Shown: piece after piece, positions 38,830 through 50,178 of the stretch
Numbering within the stretch: position 1 is the first letter of the stretch
Layout: each line of letters begins with the position of its first letter
Assembly (NCBI GenBank): GCA_963575745.1
Contig: CAUYUJ010017640.1
Location: 25,001-89,000, forward strand
DNA: 64,000 bases
Source of the DNA: Prorocentrum cordatum
Taxonomy: Eukaryota; Sar; Dinophyceae; Prorocentrales; Prorocentraceae
Reading direction: 5' to 3'
Notes under the pieces: generated by a model
Databases searched by the model: none
What the model was told of the DNA's origin: nothing
Seen by the model: only the letters and a program-made list of their open reading frames with translations
Program-made: the position numbers and the translations under genes

Positions 38830-40970
38830 GGCTTCTCGCGGTTCCCCGCATGACTTTTTCGGACCCAAGAGGCCCCAAGACGGGCCAAGAGGGCCCCAAG
38901 AGGCCCCCAAGACGGTCCAAGAGGGCCCCGAGTCGCCGAACGATCGCTCCAAGATGCTCAAAATGGCCCCCAGACGGCCCAAGATGCCTCCAAGACGCCC
39001 CAAGAGGCCTCCAAGAGGCCTCCCAAGAGGGCCCCCAAAGGCCGAAATCATTGATCGTCCCTCTGTTTTTGAAGAATTTCGGCGTTCTTGCCGCTTCGGC
39101 CTCCGGACGCTCCCAGAGGGCCTTATAGAGATCCCTAAGACTGGCCCAAGACGGCCCAAGAGGCCTCCAAGACTGTCCCAAAACGGCCCCAGGCGGCCCC
39201 AAGACGGCCCAAGAGGCGCACAACATGGCCCAAGAAGGCCCAAGACGGCCTCCAAGAGGGTCCCAAAACGGCCCCAGAGGGCCCCAAGACGGCCCAAGAG
39301 GCGCCCAAAACAGCCAAAGAGGGCACAAAGATGGCCCCAAAAGGAACCCAAGAGAGAGAATACGAACCGAAAATCCGAGCCGTCCGCCCAAAGAGGCCCC
39401 CAGGAGGCACCAAGAGGCGCCCAGGAGGCCCCAAAAGGCCACCAAGAGGCCCCAAGAGGCCTCTAAATGCCCCAAAGAGGCCCCAAGAGGTCCCCAAGAG
39501 GCCCGAAACAGGCACCAAGAAGCGACAAAACGGCCCCCAAGAAGCGTCCAAACTGCCTCCAAGAGGCCCCTGGAAGAACCTCCCCGCACTCCGGCGGGAC
39601 GGGCCGAAGCCCCAGGGGGAGCTCTTTTGGAAAGAAAAAAACCAAAACCAAAACCGTAAGAAGTCCAGCTCGCCAGGCACCCCTGCGATGAATCGACAGG
39701 GGGCGGCGGATCACAACAAATTCTCCAAGACGGCTCAAGATGGCCTCCAAGATGGCCATGTTGGCCCAAGATGGCCTCCAAGATGGTCCAAGATGGCCTC
39801 CAAGTTCGCCCAAGATGGTCCAAGACGGCCTCCAAGACGGCCCAAGAGAGTCCAAGACGGCCCAAGACGGCCCAAGACGGCCCCCCAGAGGCCTCCAAGA
39901 CGGCTCAAGAGGCCTCCAAGAGGTCCTCCAAGAGGGCCCGAAGAGGCCCAAATCATTGATTGTCCTTCGGTTTTTGCAGGATTTTGGCATTGGCTTCTTC
40001 TCTGCTTTCCGACGACCCAAGACGGCCCAAGAGGCCCCCAAGATCGCCCCCACAGCGCCCAAAGACCTACAAGATGGCCTCAGGACTGCCCAAGAGGCCC
40101 CCAAGACAGCCCCAAGAGGGCACAAAGACGACCCAAGAGCCCTCCAAGACGCCCAAGATGGCCTCTAAAACGGCCCTGGAGCACTCCAAGAGGGCCCCAA
40201 GTCGGCCCAGAGAGGCTCCCCGAACGGCTTCCGACGGCGTCAGACGGGCCAGGAGCCTACCAAGATGGCCGAAGGTGGCTCGAAGCTGGCCCAAGACGGC
40301 CCAAGAGGCCTCCAAGAGGGCATCCAGGAAGGCCAGAAAAGGCCGAAAACACTAATGTTCCGAAGGTTGTTGACAGATTTTGACATCTGCTTCGTTTCGG
40401 CCTTCCGACGGCCCGATACGGCCCAAGAGCCCCCAAAGATCGCCCAAAGATCGCCCAAGAGGCCTCCAAGATGGCCCCAGAACGGCCCTAGAGGCCCCCA
40501 AGACAGCCCCAAGAGGGCACAAAGACGACCCAAGAGCCCTCCAAGACGGCCAAGATGGCCTCTAAGACGGCCCTGGAGCACCCCAAGAGGACCCCAAGTC
40601 GGCCCAGAAAGGCTCCCCAAACGGCTTTCGACGGCGTCGGACGGGCCAGGGGCCCACCAAGATGGCCCTAACATGGCCCAAGACGGCCCAAGAGGCCTCC
40701 AAGAGGGCCTCCAGGAAGGCCCGAACAGGCCAAAATTATCGATTTCCCATGAGTTCTTGAAGGATTGTGGCATTTGGTTTGTGTCTGGCTTTCCGACGGC
40801 CCGAGACGACCCAAGTGCCCCCAAAGATCGCCAAAGAGGCCCCCAAGACTGCCCAACAGGCCTCCAAGACGCTCAAGATGGCCTCCAAGACGGCCCAAGA
40901 GCCCTCCAAGACGTCCTCCAAGAAGGCCCGAAAGGGTCAAAATGGCCTCCAGGCGGCCAAGAGGACCTTC
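38830..40970 (+). repeat. CCAAGACGGCCC degenerate satellite (tract 2) with ~390-bp higher-order unit
   Basis: The tract is made of 10-12 bp units such as CCCAAGAGG, CCAAGACGGCC and CCTCCAAGA. An AT-richer island (ATTGATTGTCCTTCGGTTTT...TTTCCGACG) recurs at ~39047, 39950, 40345 and 40733, the last three about 390 bp apart. Another island (CGAACCGAAAATCCGAGCC) occurs at ~39363. Stops are rare in all frames on both strands, giving ORFs up to ~370 codons (GPKRPPRGPKRPP or GPSWGRLGALLG style) that I treat as artefacts of the repeat. Confidence 0.8.
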
Positions 40971-41164
40971 AAGATGTCCACGTGTTCCCCGAAGGCTTTC
41001 CAAACCGATTCGGGGAGCACATGGTCCGATAGCTTGGCAGGTCTGGCCTCAACGTTCGGCCACATAGGCGCTTCCAAAAAGGCACGGGGCGGCGGTGATT
41101 CGCCGTAGGCGTTTTCGATAGAAGGGGCCCTTTTTGGGGCAGAGGGCTCAGAATCTGAATTCCA

Positions 41165-41540
41165 GTTCCCCCTATTGGACCCTCTTGGGGCCCTCTTGAG
41201 GCGTCTCGAGGCCCTCTTGGGGGCATCTTGGGCCGTCTTCGGATGATCTGGGAGGCCTGTTGGGCCGTCTCAGACGCCGTGAAGGCTGAAAAGACGCATG
41301 TGCTAAAGAGCATGGTTCCCCGGCGGACTGGGACGCTGTCTGCCGTTTGGAGCTCTCTTGGGAGGGTTCCTCGAGGCCTCGTGGGGCGTCCTGGAGGCCT
41401 CGTAGGGGCCATCTGGAGGCCACCTGGAGCGTCTTGGACCGATCGCTCGGCGACTCGGGCTGACTCATGGATCGCCTGAGGAGCCTCTCGAAGCCCTCTT
41501 GAAGCCCGTCTTGGGGCCCTTCTTGGGCACTCTGGGGCGT
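41165..41540 (-). repeat. CCAAGAGGCC satellite (tract 3), inverted orientation
   Basis: GACCCTCTTGGGGCCCTCTT and similar units are the reverse complement of tract 2. The interval 41000-41165 between them is unique sequence. A (CTC)n tract of ~115 bp follows at 41621-41735. Confidence 0.7.
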
Positions 41541-42060
41541 CCTGGGTCCTCCGTGGGCGCGCGCGACCCAGCCCGACCTGCTGGGCCCCGAATCGAGTCA
41601 GATCCGTCTTGAGTGTAGCACCTCCTCCTCCTCCTCCTCCTCCTCCTCCTTCTCCTCCTCTTCCTCTTCCTCTTCCTCCTCCTCCTCCTCCTCCTCCTCC
41701 TCCTCCTCCTCCTCCTCCTCCTCTTCCTCCTCCTCCAGTACATGTGTATGCATGCTGATGTTCCTGTTCATGCTGGTGCTCGCTGATGCCTCCCGCCGAA
41801 TGGTCAATCGCCAGACGCGGCAGCCTACCGAACGGTTACCCACCCGACCGATCGCCGGAAGCGGTGAGCGAGAAGGGTGGGGCTCATGAGACTCACGTGC
41901 CGCTTCGTCGTCTCCGAACCTTCCTGGACCAGATGTACCTCTCGTGGTGCAGCCTTTAAGCTTAGTTGGTGTTGCAGTTCCTGTCTTTGTTTCTCGGCGA
42001 AGATAACTGGTGCGTCGGTGTGGCCGTCTCGAATTGACAGCCTTGGCCTGGCTGGATGGC

Positions 42061-42864
42061 GATCGTTGTCTGATTCATTGTTTTGCCGATCGGCGCGGGC
42101 CCTTGCACCCCCCCCCTCCCTCCCCCCCGATGGAGTAGATTTTGCCTGGTTTTTGGCGCCTTTTTTCGAGCGGGTGGAGTCTCCCACGTGGTGGACGCCC
42201 TGCCGCAAACAGTCGTACGAAGCAGAGGTCCAGAGCCAGACCCCCGCCCTCCCCCCCTTCCGCCCAACGTCGAAACGCCGAATCAGAAAACGCTCACATG
42301 GTGGCCCTGAAGCTCCGCTGGCGTGTGGCGGCGCGTGCCTCGTGGTGGCGCGCGAGCGGGCCGACCCTTGGCGCGGACGAAGACGGCAATTTTAGCAGAT
42401 CGTGGACGCGAGAAGCTGATGAAGTGCTCGATTTCGCGGGCGTCGGTGGCGTACACATCGGTCGGAAGAAGTAGGTAAAGACATGAAGTAGGAAAGCGGA
42501 TAAAGTGGATTGAGTCCGGGCCCTCTCAGAGAATAACCAGGCAGAGCAAAAGCAGATCGGCTCCTGAAGCAGGAGGGCGCTCGAAGTAGACTGGGATCTG
42601 GGACTCCAAGAATACCTACTTTCAACGACCGATGGGTATGTGGGCGTTTTCTTATTCGGCGTTTCGACATTGGGCGGAAGGGGGGGGGGGGGTCTGGCTT
42701 CGGACCCCTGCGTAGTGCGGTTGTTTGCAGCAGGGCGCCCATCACGTGGGAGACTCCGCCCGCTCGAAACTGGGGCTCCAAAAACCGGCCAAGATCCACT
42801 CCATGGGGGGGGGGGGGGGCGAGGGCCCGCGCCGATCGGCAAAACAATGAATCAGAAAATGATC
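42061..42864. mobile_element. Large inverted repeat, arms ~235 bp, spacer ~330 bp
   Basis: The left arm 42061-42300 (GATCGTTGTCTGATTCATTG...TCCGCCC...CGCCGAATCAGAAAACG) is matched in reverse complement by the right arm 42632-42864 with numerous point and poly-G/C length differences. The outer ends carry GATTCATTGTTTTGCCGATC. The spacer contains a ~50-bp segment (GACGCGAGAAGCTGATGAAG...TTCGC) that is repeated directly just outside the right arm at ~42871-42920. It could be a foldback transposon or two inverted copies of one element. No coding sequence is seen. Confidence 0.75.
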
Positions 42865-43089
42865 ACTATAGACGCGAGCGGTTGATGAAGTGCTCGACTT
42901 CGCAGGCCTTGGCGGCGCACAGTCGAAGCGTTGACCTCAGGAACCCTAAATTCGCCGGCCGAACGGGCCAGAGGCGTGCTAAGATCTCCGGTGACTGGTT
43001 GACAATAATTCTAGTTCGCGCGCGCGGGGCGGCCCCTGGGGGCCCCCCGGCGAAAAGTACCCCGACCGCAGCCCGGGAACTATTACTCA

Positions 43090-44350
43090 GAGATGGCCCC
43101 CCTCCTGGGCGCGGCCCCCCACGCCCCCCGGAGCGCGCCAAGAGGGCCAAAAGTGGCCCCCAAGACGGTCCAAGAGGGCCCCGAATCACCGAACGATCGG
43201 CCCAAGACGCCCAACACGGCGCCAAGACGGCCCAAGAGGCCTCCAAGACGTCCCAAGAGAGCCCCGACCCTTCCAAAGAGAGCCCCAAGAAGCACAAATC
43301 CATGATTTTCCTTCGGTTTTTGAAAGTTTTTGGCTTCCTCGCCTTTTCGCCTTTCCGACGCCCCAAGACGACCCAAGAGGCCCCCAAGACCACGCAAAGG
43401 CGCCCCAAGAGGCCCCCAAGAGAGCCCCAAGACCGCCCAAGAGGGCCCCAAGACAACCTAAAAGGCACCCAAAAGGGCCCCAAGAGGGGCCCGAAATGGA
43501 AAGCACGAACCGAAAATCCGAGCCCTCCGCTCCAAGAGGCCTCCAGGACGCCCCAAGAGGCCCAAGAGGCCCCAAGAGGCCCGAAAGAAACCCCAAAAAG
43601 GCTCCAAAACGGAGCCCCAAGAGGCCAAACTCAATGATTTCCATTGGGTTTTTTGAAGGTTTATGGCCCCCATCGCCCTTTGGCGTTTCCGACACTCCAA
43701 GATGGCCCACGAGGCCCCCAAGAAGCCCCCAAGACCACCCCAAGACGGCCCAAGAGGCCCCCAAGAGAGCCCCAAGACCGCCCAAGAGAGCTTCAAGACA
43801 GCCCAGAATGCGCCCAAGACGGCCCAAGAGGGCCCCAAGAGGAGCAAGATGGAGACCACGAACCGAAAATCCGAGGCTTCCGCTCCAAGAGGCTCCCAGG
43901 ACGCCCCAAGAGGCCCCCGAGAGGCCCCAAGAGGCGCCAAGAGGCCCGAAAGAAACCCCAAAAGGCTCCAAAACGGAGCCCCAAGAAGCAAAACTCAGCG
44001 ATTTCCATTCGGTTTCTGAAGGTGTTTGGCTTCCTCGCATTCTTCGCCTTTCCGACGCTCCAAGACGACCCAAGAAGCCCCCAAGAGCGCCCCAAGACGG
44101 CCCAGGAGGCCTCCAAGAAGGCCCCAAGACGGCCCAAGAAGGCCCCGAGACGGCCCAAAAGGGACCAAGACGGCCCAAGAGAGCCCCAAGACGGCCCCAA
44201 GAGGGGCCCAAGAGAGGGACCACGAATCGAAAACTTGAGCGTTCTGCCCCAAGAGGGCCCCAGGACGCCCCGAGAGGCCCCCAAGAGGCCCAAGATGCCG
44301 CGAAGAGGCTCCCAGGATGCCCCAGAAAGCTCCCAGGCGCCTCCGAACGG
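43090..44350 (+). repeat. CCAAGAGGCC satellite (tract 4) with ~360-bp higher-order unit
   Basis: Same family and orientation as tract 2. The island ending TTTCCGACGC recurs near 43295, 43630 and 43994, and the island ACGAACCGAAAATCCGAG recurs near 43503, 43858 and 44220 (GAATCGAAAACTTGAG), each ~360 bp apart. The two islands alternate, which defines the higher-order unit. Long ORFs on both strands come from the stop-poor repeat. Confidence 0.8.
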
Positions 44351-47300
44351 CGTCTCAAGCGATCCCCAAATGCCTCCCAAACGGCACCTCCTCCTTCTCG
44401 CCTCCTCCACCTCGCACCCTAAAGCTCCGCAGTCCCCGCCCAAAACCTCCGCAATGCCACGCAAGATCCTGGCGGATGTGCGCGGCAGCGCCATGGAACA
44501 AAATCACATTTGATTTCAGAGCATGGCTCAGGAAAGCGCTCTGCCGCCAACGCTTGATCGGCATCGGCAGCATCATGAGCAGCACCTGAATCAAACATGC
44601 GCCGACCCCTGCAGCTCCGCACTGCCAACGACCTCTCGCCCAATCGACCGCGGTGCCTCATCATGGGCCGGCGGAATGAGCGAAGCGATTAAATAAGGAA
44701 CGAGGCCCCTATTTCCCATAAGTTGAACTTCGATTTCGTATCGAAAACCTAAGGAACATCCAATGCAAGCTGCGAAACAATTAAGGAACACGGAGCCCCT
44801 CCTCAACGAAAAAGGTTCCTTCTTCAGGGCCCCGACTGAATTCGCCCGGGCGCCGGTGCCAGAGTCGGCCGAGAGGCGGCGCGGAGGGCACGGCCACAGG
44901 CGCAGGCAGGACGCCCTGGCGGAAGGGGGTGCTGGGGCTGCTCGAGTGGAGGAGGAGCAGGAGGAGGAGGAGGAGGAGGAGGAGGAGGAGGAGGATAGAG
45001 GAGAAGGAGGAGGAGGAGAGAGGATAGAGGAGAAGGAGGAGGAGGAGGAGGAGAAGTAGAAGGAGGAGGAGGAGGAGGAGGAGGAGGAGGTGGGCGGAAG
45101 GAGGGAGGGCAGAGGGGTCAACTTCCTCGGGACCCAGCGCCGCGGACCAAGAGAAACGGCTCTCACGACTGGAGCCAACGACCCCGTCTTCGCACGTTGA
45201 TTCTCGAGCCCGATCGATGCGAGAGGATCCCAAAGCTAAAAGCACGCCCCGGTCGCGCTTTATTCATGATCCCTACATCTGAGGGCTGCTCGGTTGCATC
45301 CCGGGACCTGCTTGATCGGCGACCTGGTGGTGTTCTGCTTGTCCTTCCGAGAGGTCTCCGAGCTCCGGAACAGGAAGCTGAAGATGGAGGAGGCCTGCAT
45401 CCCTGGCATCGCGCCTGGTAGAGTAATCGGTGGAATTACCTGCGCTCGCGAGGGGAACCTGTAGAGGGAGCGGCTGCGAGAGCACTCACGATGGCAGCGA
45501 CCACGGCGAACGTATGTACACCATGACGACGGAAAACAGGAGAATGGCGACGATGAACGACAATATCGCTGCTGACGCTGAGAATGCTGCCGAGCTCTTG
45601 CTTCCCGAAGACATCCGCCACCGTGCCAGCGACACGTCAGGGCGTGCTCGACTGCTCTTTTGCTGCCCGGCTGGGCCTTTTCGTTTGGTCTCTGAGGACG
45701 AACCCCGCCCTTCGAGGCAGCCTGGGTCCAAAAAACGCCCTCCTTGATGTTGCTCTCGAGCGCCCGCGTCGACTTTCAGACGGCTCCAAAATAGCAAACC
45801 GTCAAAAAAAAGCTGCAAGATGCCCAAGGTCAATCCGAAGACGGTCTAACGAACCCCTCAGGCTCCAAGATCCCCCCAAGAGGCCCGAAGAAACCGCCAA
45901 GAGACGCCTCATGATACCTCCTGCGAGGCCCTGAGAGCGTAATTAGGAGGCGAAGCGCACTGAAAAATTGGCGGAATATCACAAAGCGTTTTGCTACCGA
46001 ATCACTGTCTTAAAGATCGCGTCGGAACGCCTCAGAGAGCCACAAGACGCCTCAAAGACGGGCCAAAGTCGGCTCCAAGAGCGCCCACAGAAAGCTCCCA
46101 CATTGTCCGAGAAGCCCCAAAGAAGCCTCCAAGAGGGTCCCCAGAGGCCCCAAAGAAGCTCGTATGAAGCCTGGAATATGCCCCCAATGGGGAGAATGGG
46201 GAGGAGGAGGAGAAGGAGGAGGAGGAGGGGGAGGAGGAGAAGGGGGAGGAGGAGGAGGAGGAGGAGGAGGAGTAGGAGGAGCTGGCGTCCCTGAGAGGTC
46301 CCCCTCCAGCCTAGGACGGGGGCTGCAGGAGGAGCAGGGGGAGGAGGAAAAGGAGCAGAAACGATGATAAAGGAGAAAGGAAGAAGAGAAGGAAGGCTAC
46401 GGACATGAAGGGGGTCAAGCCCCGCGCCTGCTCAAACAGGGCGCCAAGCTCAGACGCAACCTCCATCCTGTTGCGCTGCTGCGCTGACATGGTGGCGGGG
46501 CTTGCAGGAAGCAGCTGGATAACTGTTGATAAACTCAGGAGGGGGCATGCCCTCGGTTTGATCGTGCAACCTGTCTGGGATCGACCAAATCGAACTATAT
46601 TCACACAAAGCCAATGGCTCTCGGAACAGGCGCCTCCAGGTGGAACTACAACAGAAACGACATCCACAATAAGGGCCCTAACAACTGTGACCCGCCAACC
46701 TCCCGCGAGCCCGAATGGATCCTGAGCGCGTCAAGGACTGTACGCCGTCGACCCCAATACCCCACCAGCCCTCGTAGCGCACGGGGTTTTGGCATAGCAG
46801 CCCCACCAACATGGAAATGCATACAGCCAGCCCGTATACTAAGGACGCTCGATGAGGATGCTAGGGCCCTGGAAGGCCATGTCAACGCTCTGCGAGCGGG
46901 GCGCGGCCAGCGAAAGCGGCCAAAGATGGGCCGAAGAGGAAGGATACAAGGGTGACCTTGGAAAGTCGCTCGTCCTCACTATGCGGGTTGACTGTATTCC
47001 CACTCGGGGAGGGCATTACCCCTCCACCGATGCACCGGGGGACATCCCCGTCGCGACCAGCCGGAGCGATCACGGTGGCCCCGGATGGTGAGCCCGAGGT
47101 GGCCTCCGCGATGACGCAAAGATGGCCCCACTTGACCACGATAAGACACCGCTGTTGCGACCTCCGGGCGTCCCAAGCATGACCACGAGAGTCTGGAACA
47201 GGTCGTAAGAACAGGAGCGTGTTGAATGACTGGCGCCTCCTGGTACTATTCGATTTTCGGTTGGTCCCTGGGGCCTTTCAAGTGGTCACAAGATAACCTG

Positions 47301-47720
47301 GAAGGACAGCCCCACAGAGGCTCCAAAATTACCTCCAGAGCCCCGACAGGCCACAATATGTTTGTACGACTGCCACAGGATTGATTAAGTGAAATCATAA
47401 GGAAAATATACTTGCAAACACTATTTTTGAACCTATTTCCGACCCTGGAGGGAGGGAGGGAGGGAGAGAGGGGGGAGGGGAGGGAGGAGGGGAGGGAGGA
47501 GGGAGGGAGGGAGGGGGAGGCAGGGGGTTTAGGGTTTAGGGGGAAGGCCGCGACTTGAGAGCCTCGCCCCTTTTGCCCGGTGGCCTCCGAGATGGCGCCG
47601 GGAGGGTCGCAGCCGCTCCCACGGGAGGGTTCCAAGACCCCCAGGACGACGCCAAATACGCCTCGAACAAGCTCCGAGGTGGCCCTGGGCAGTTTGTTAC
47701 CCATGTACCAGTGATGGGGC
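44351..47720. other. Gene-poor stretch with simple repeats and a telomere-like motif
   Basis: (GGA)n tracts lie at ~44950-45092 and 46198-46276, and a (GGGA)n patch at ~47448-47520. A diverged relative of the CCAAGAGGCC repeat lies at ~45810-46170. On the minus strand 45640-45486 reads a hydrophobic stretch (AAILSFIVAILLFSVVMVYI) ending SPWSLPS-stop, which could be the membrane end of an exon, but nothing around it confirms a gene. GTTTAGGGTTTAGGG lies at ~47527-47540. I find no other supportable gene. Confidence 0.45.
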
Positions 47721-47724
47721 TATT

Positions 47725-48550
47725 GTGATTACTCCGACCGCGCCGAGGCTCACACCTTTTCCCTCCTCCCTCCTCCTCCTCCTCCTCATGCTATGTCATG
47801 ATAATCCACATGTCCAAAGGATAGGGTTCGTGTTCCACATAAGGGGTTCTTGTTCCCCCATATCCAGAGGAGGGGGTCCTCGTTCCCCTTATCCAGAGGA
47901 TGGGGTTCTAGTTACTTCCCATATCCAAAGGATGGCGTTTTTGTTATTCCCCATATCCAAAGAATTGGGGTCTTGTTGTTCCCCAGATCCATAGGATGGG
48001 GGCTCGTGTTATTTCCCTATATCCACAAGATGGGATTATTGAAATTACTGTGACCGCGCGGACCATACTTCCCAACCTCCTCCCTTCTCCTCCTCCCCCT
48101 GATGACGCTCTCCCGAAGACGACGGTGATGATGTAGATGCTATGCTATGGTATGTTATATTACGTTATGCTAAGTTATGGTATGTTATGATATGTTATTC
48201 CCCATAGACAATGGATGGGGTTCCTGTTATATTCCCCATATTCAAAAGACGGGTTCTTGTTATTACTCTGACCGCGCCGATTCCTTCCTCACACCTTCTC
48301 CCATCATCCTTCTCTTCCCCATCCCACGCAGAATATGATATACCATATTACGCTTTTTGTGTTAGGTTATGTTGTTATGTGCGATGAATTCCCCCATAAC
48401 CAAAGGCTGGGGTCCTTGTTCCCCAAATCCAGAGGACGGATATCCTGTTATTCCCAGTATCTAAAGGATGGGTTTATTGCTGTTCTTGTGACCGCGCCGA
48501 CTCCTTCCTCACACCTCCTCCCCTGCTCCCTCTCTTCCCCATCCTACTCA
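47725..48550. repeat. CCATATCCAAAGGATGGGG minisatellite with CCGCGCCGA spacer module
   Basis: From ~47805 to 48035 units of ~33-37 bp (CCCCATATCCAAAGGATGGG plus TTCTTGTTATT) follow each other about six times, and single or paired copies recur at ~48205-48255 and 48390-48475. A second module, (A)TTACT(C/G)TGACCGCGCCGA then CTCCTTCCTCACACCTCCTC, occurs at ~47730, 48043, 48265 and 48488, so the two modules alternate as a composite repeat. A TATGTTATATTACG-type patch lies at 48145-48200. No gene is seen. Confidence 0.75.
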
Positions 48551-48853
48551 TGGTATGGCGATGCACCCTGAGTATGACGGTGCCGAACGACGACGATACG
48601 AATATGATGGCGACGATGATGCTGCAAATGATGAGTGATGCTGGTGAAAATGATGTCTCGTGCGAAGCATTTGCTTTCGCACCCCAGGGGGGGCCCAGAT
48701 GGCGAGGATGTCTCGAGCAGTTTGCCTTTGGGGCTCTTGGGGGGGGCCAGGCTCGCCTGCGCTCAGAGCAGATTATGATGATGTCTCGAACGAGGTGCGG
48801 ATCTCAGCACCCCCTAAGTGGGAGCCGCCAGAGTTTTTTTGCCTGGATAGTGA

Positions 48854-48967
48854 TAATCCCAGCATTATGTCCCAATACTGTCTCAAGATCAGAGGGCTCC
48901 GCCGAAGCCATGGCAAGGAAGGAGTGTTCCGATCTTGAGACAGCATTGGAACATAATGCTGGGATTA
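48854..48967. other. 37-bp-arm inverted repeat (long hairpin)
   Basis: TAATCCCAGCATTATGTCCC...TCAAGATC (48854-48890) is matched in reverse complement by 48931-48967 with about three mismatches. The 40-nt loop contains a small GGC-TCC-GCC hairpin at 48895-48903. It lies about 240 bases before the first gag-like ORF of the copia element and might be a foldback insertion or a structured leader. Confidence 0.75.
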
Positions 48968-49203
48968 ACAATTTACAAGCAAAAAGCTGGTTATCAGACG
49001 AACCGACGGCTCAGCCGCTGGCTTCGCTGAACATGGGATCACAGGAAGGAACGCTCGGGGAAGTAGAACGACAATACCGTCCCGAGCGCATTACCAAGAA
49101 AGGCGCCTCTAGGGGCGGCCTCCTTGTCTCAATCTTCCCAGAAGGCAAGCTTTGGAATCTGTGTGTGATCTGACAAAGGGGGATTCCCCCTACAGATAAC
49201 CAG

Positions 49204-49965
49204 ATGAAGGCAAGAATTCAAACGTCAGGCGGAGGGCATGGCTCAGCCAGTGTTTCCGTCGGAAGGCCACCTGAAGTCGCATCAGCGCACTCAAGCCCGA
49301 GGATATCGGTCAACACGACCTATGGAGAGCAGAGCCCGCCAGAAGATGTTCCCACCGGCTCAGCGGGTGGAGAGCATCATGACGAGGAACCAATAGCACA
49401 ATTTGTGATGAATGGACAGGCGAAGAAGAGAGCGATGGACAGTCAGAGGAAGAGAGCTCGCATTCAATCGAAAAGAACGGAGAATATGCCCCATGTCATA
49501 CGTCGCCTGGTCCACCGTATCATCTTAATCCTCTCCAGAACTCGTCTGACGGGCTCGCCTCAGGCGTAGACCTGTCGGATACCGAGACAATCGATTACGC
49601 GCCGGCTGAGGACCTTCGGAGGGCTATCCTTGATTCGGATGACGATCTCGAGGAAGAAAGAAGCTCCGAAATCGGGAGGGTTGGCCGTGGAAGGGGGAGT
49701 TTCTCGGCTCAGCCGATAGAGAACTCGCCCGACGCCACGCGCCCAGCTCGGCACGCGAGAGAACCGACCGGTGTGACTCCACTCCCGAAGACAAAGAAGA
49801 CCAAGAGCGATACTGACGATCTTAATCCTCCACCATTGTCGAAGGGTTTCTATCGACAAAGTTTCATGCCACCGAGGTTGGCCATGACAGTGTACCAGAG
49901 ATTGGTGGGCTCATTATGCAAGACGAAAGGGATGAGCAAATGCAGAGGCAACACGACACTTTGAG
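49204..49965 (+). CDS. N-terminal gag-like segments of the copia element
   Basis: A first ORF (49204-49569, 121 codons: HGSASVSVGRPPEVASAHSS) is followed in another frame by GVDLSDTETIDYAPAEDLRR and AILDSDDDLEEERSSEIGR up to FYRQSFMPPRLAMTVYQRL (about 49565-49965). Both are polar and acidic and look like disordered gag leader sequence. The frame change near 49565 may be a decay frameshift. There is no recognised domain; the assignment rests on position. Confidence 0.4.
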
Positions 49966-50178
49966 GAGCAAGGGGTCAAGAATGAGGGAGCAGCATACGC
50001 CGACATCCAGCAGAGGTCGGGAAAAGGCTCCGAGAGCCTGACGTTCCAGCTCAAGAGGATTCGACGCCCTTGAGTCACCTCGTCCGTCGTCGAATAGGAC
50101 CACCAGCATTTCTTCTATCCGGACAATTGCTGGAACGCGGGCCCCAAATGCACGCCTCAAGCGGAGACTCGTTGCCCA

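Noticed and set aside
43186-44358. 390-codon Trp/Leu/Gly-rich ORF and overlapping Pro/Arg-rich plus-strand ORFs; same at 38.8-40.4 kb
   Set aside because: The CCAAGAGGCC repeat has few stops in any frame on either strand, so long ORFs are expected without coding.
45486-45640. Minus-strand hydrophobic segment as a tail-anchored membrane protein
   Set aside because: The segment itself is plausible, but no start, upstream coding sequence or homolog could be recognised, so it was kept only as a remark.
47800-48040. Regular ~35-bp repeats considered as a CRISPR array
   Set aside because: Units are contiguous and degenerate with no unique spacers, and the context is a eukaryotic genome without cas genes.
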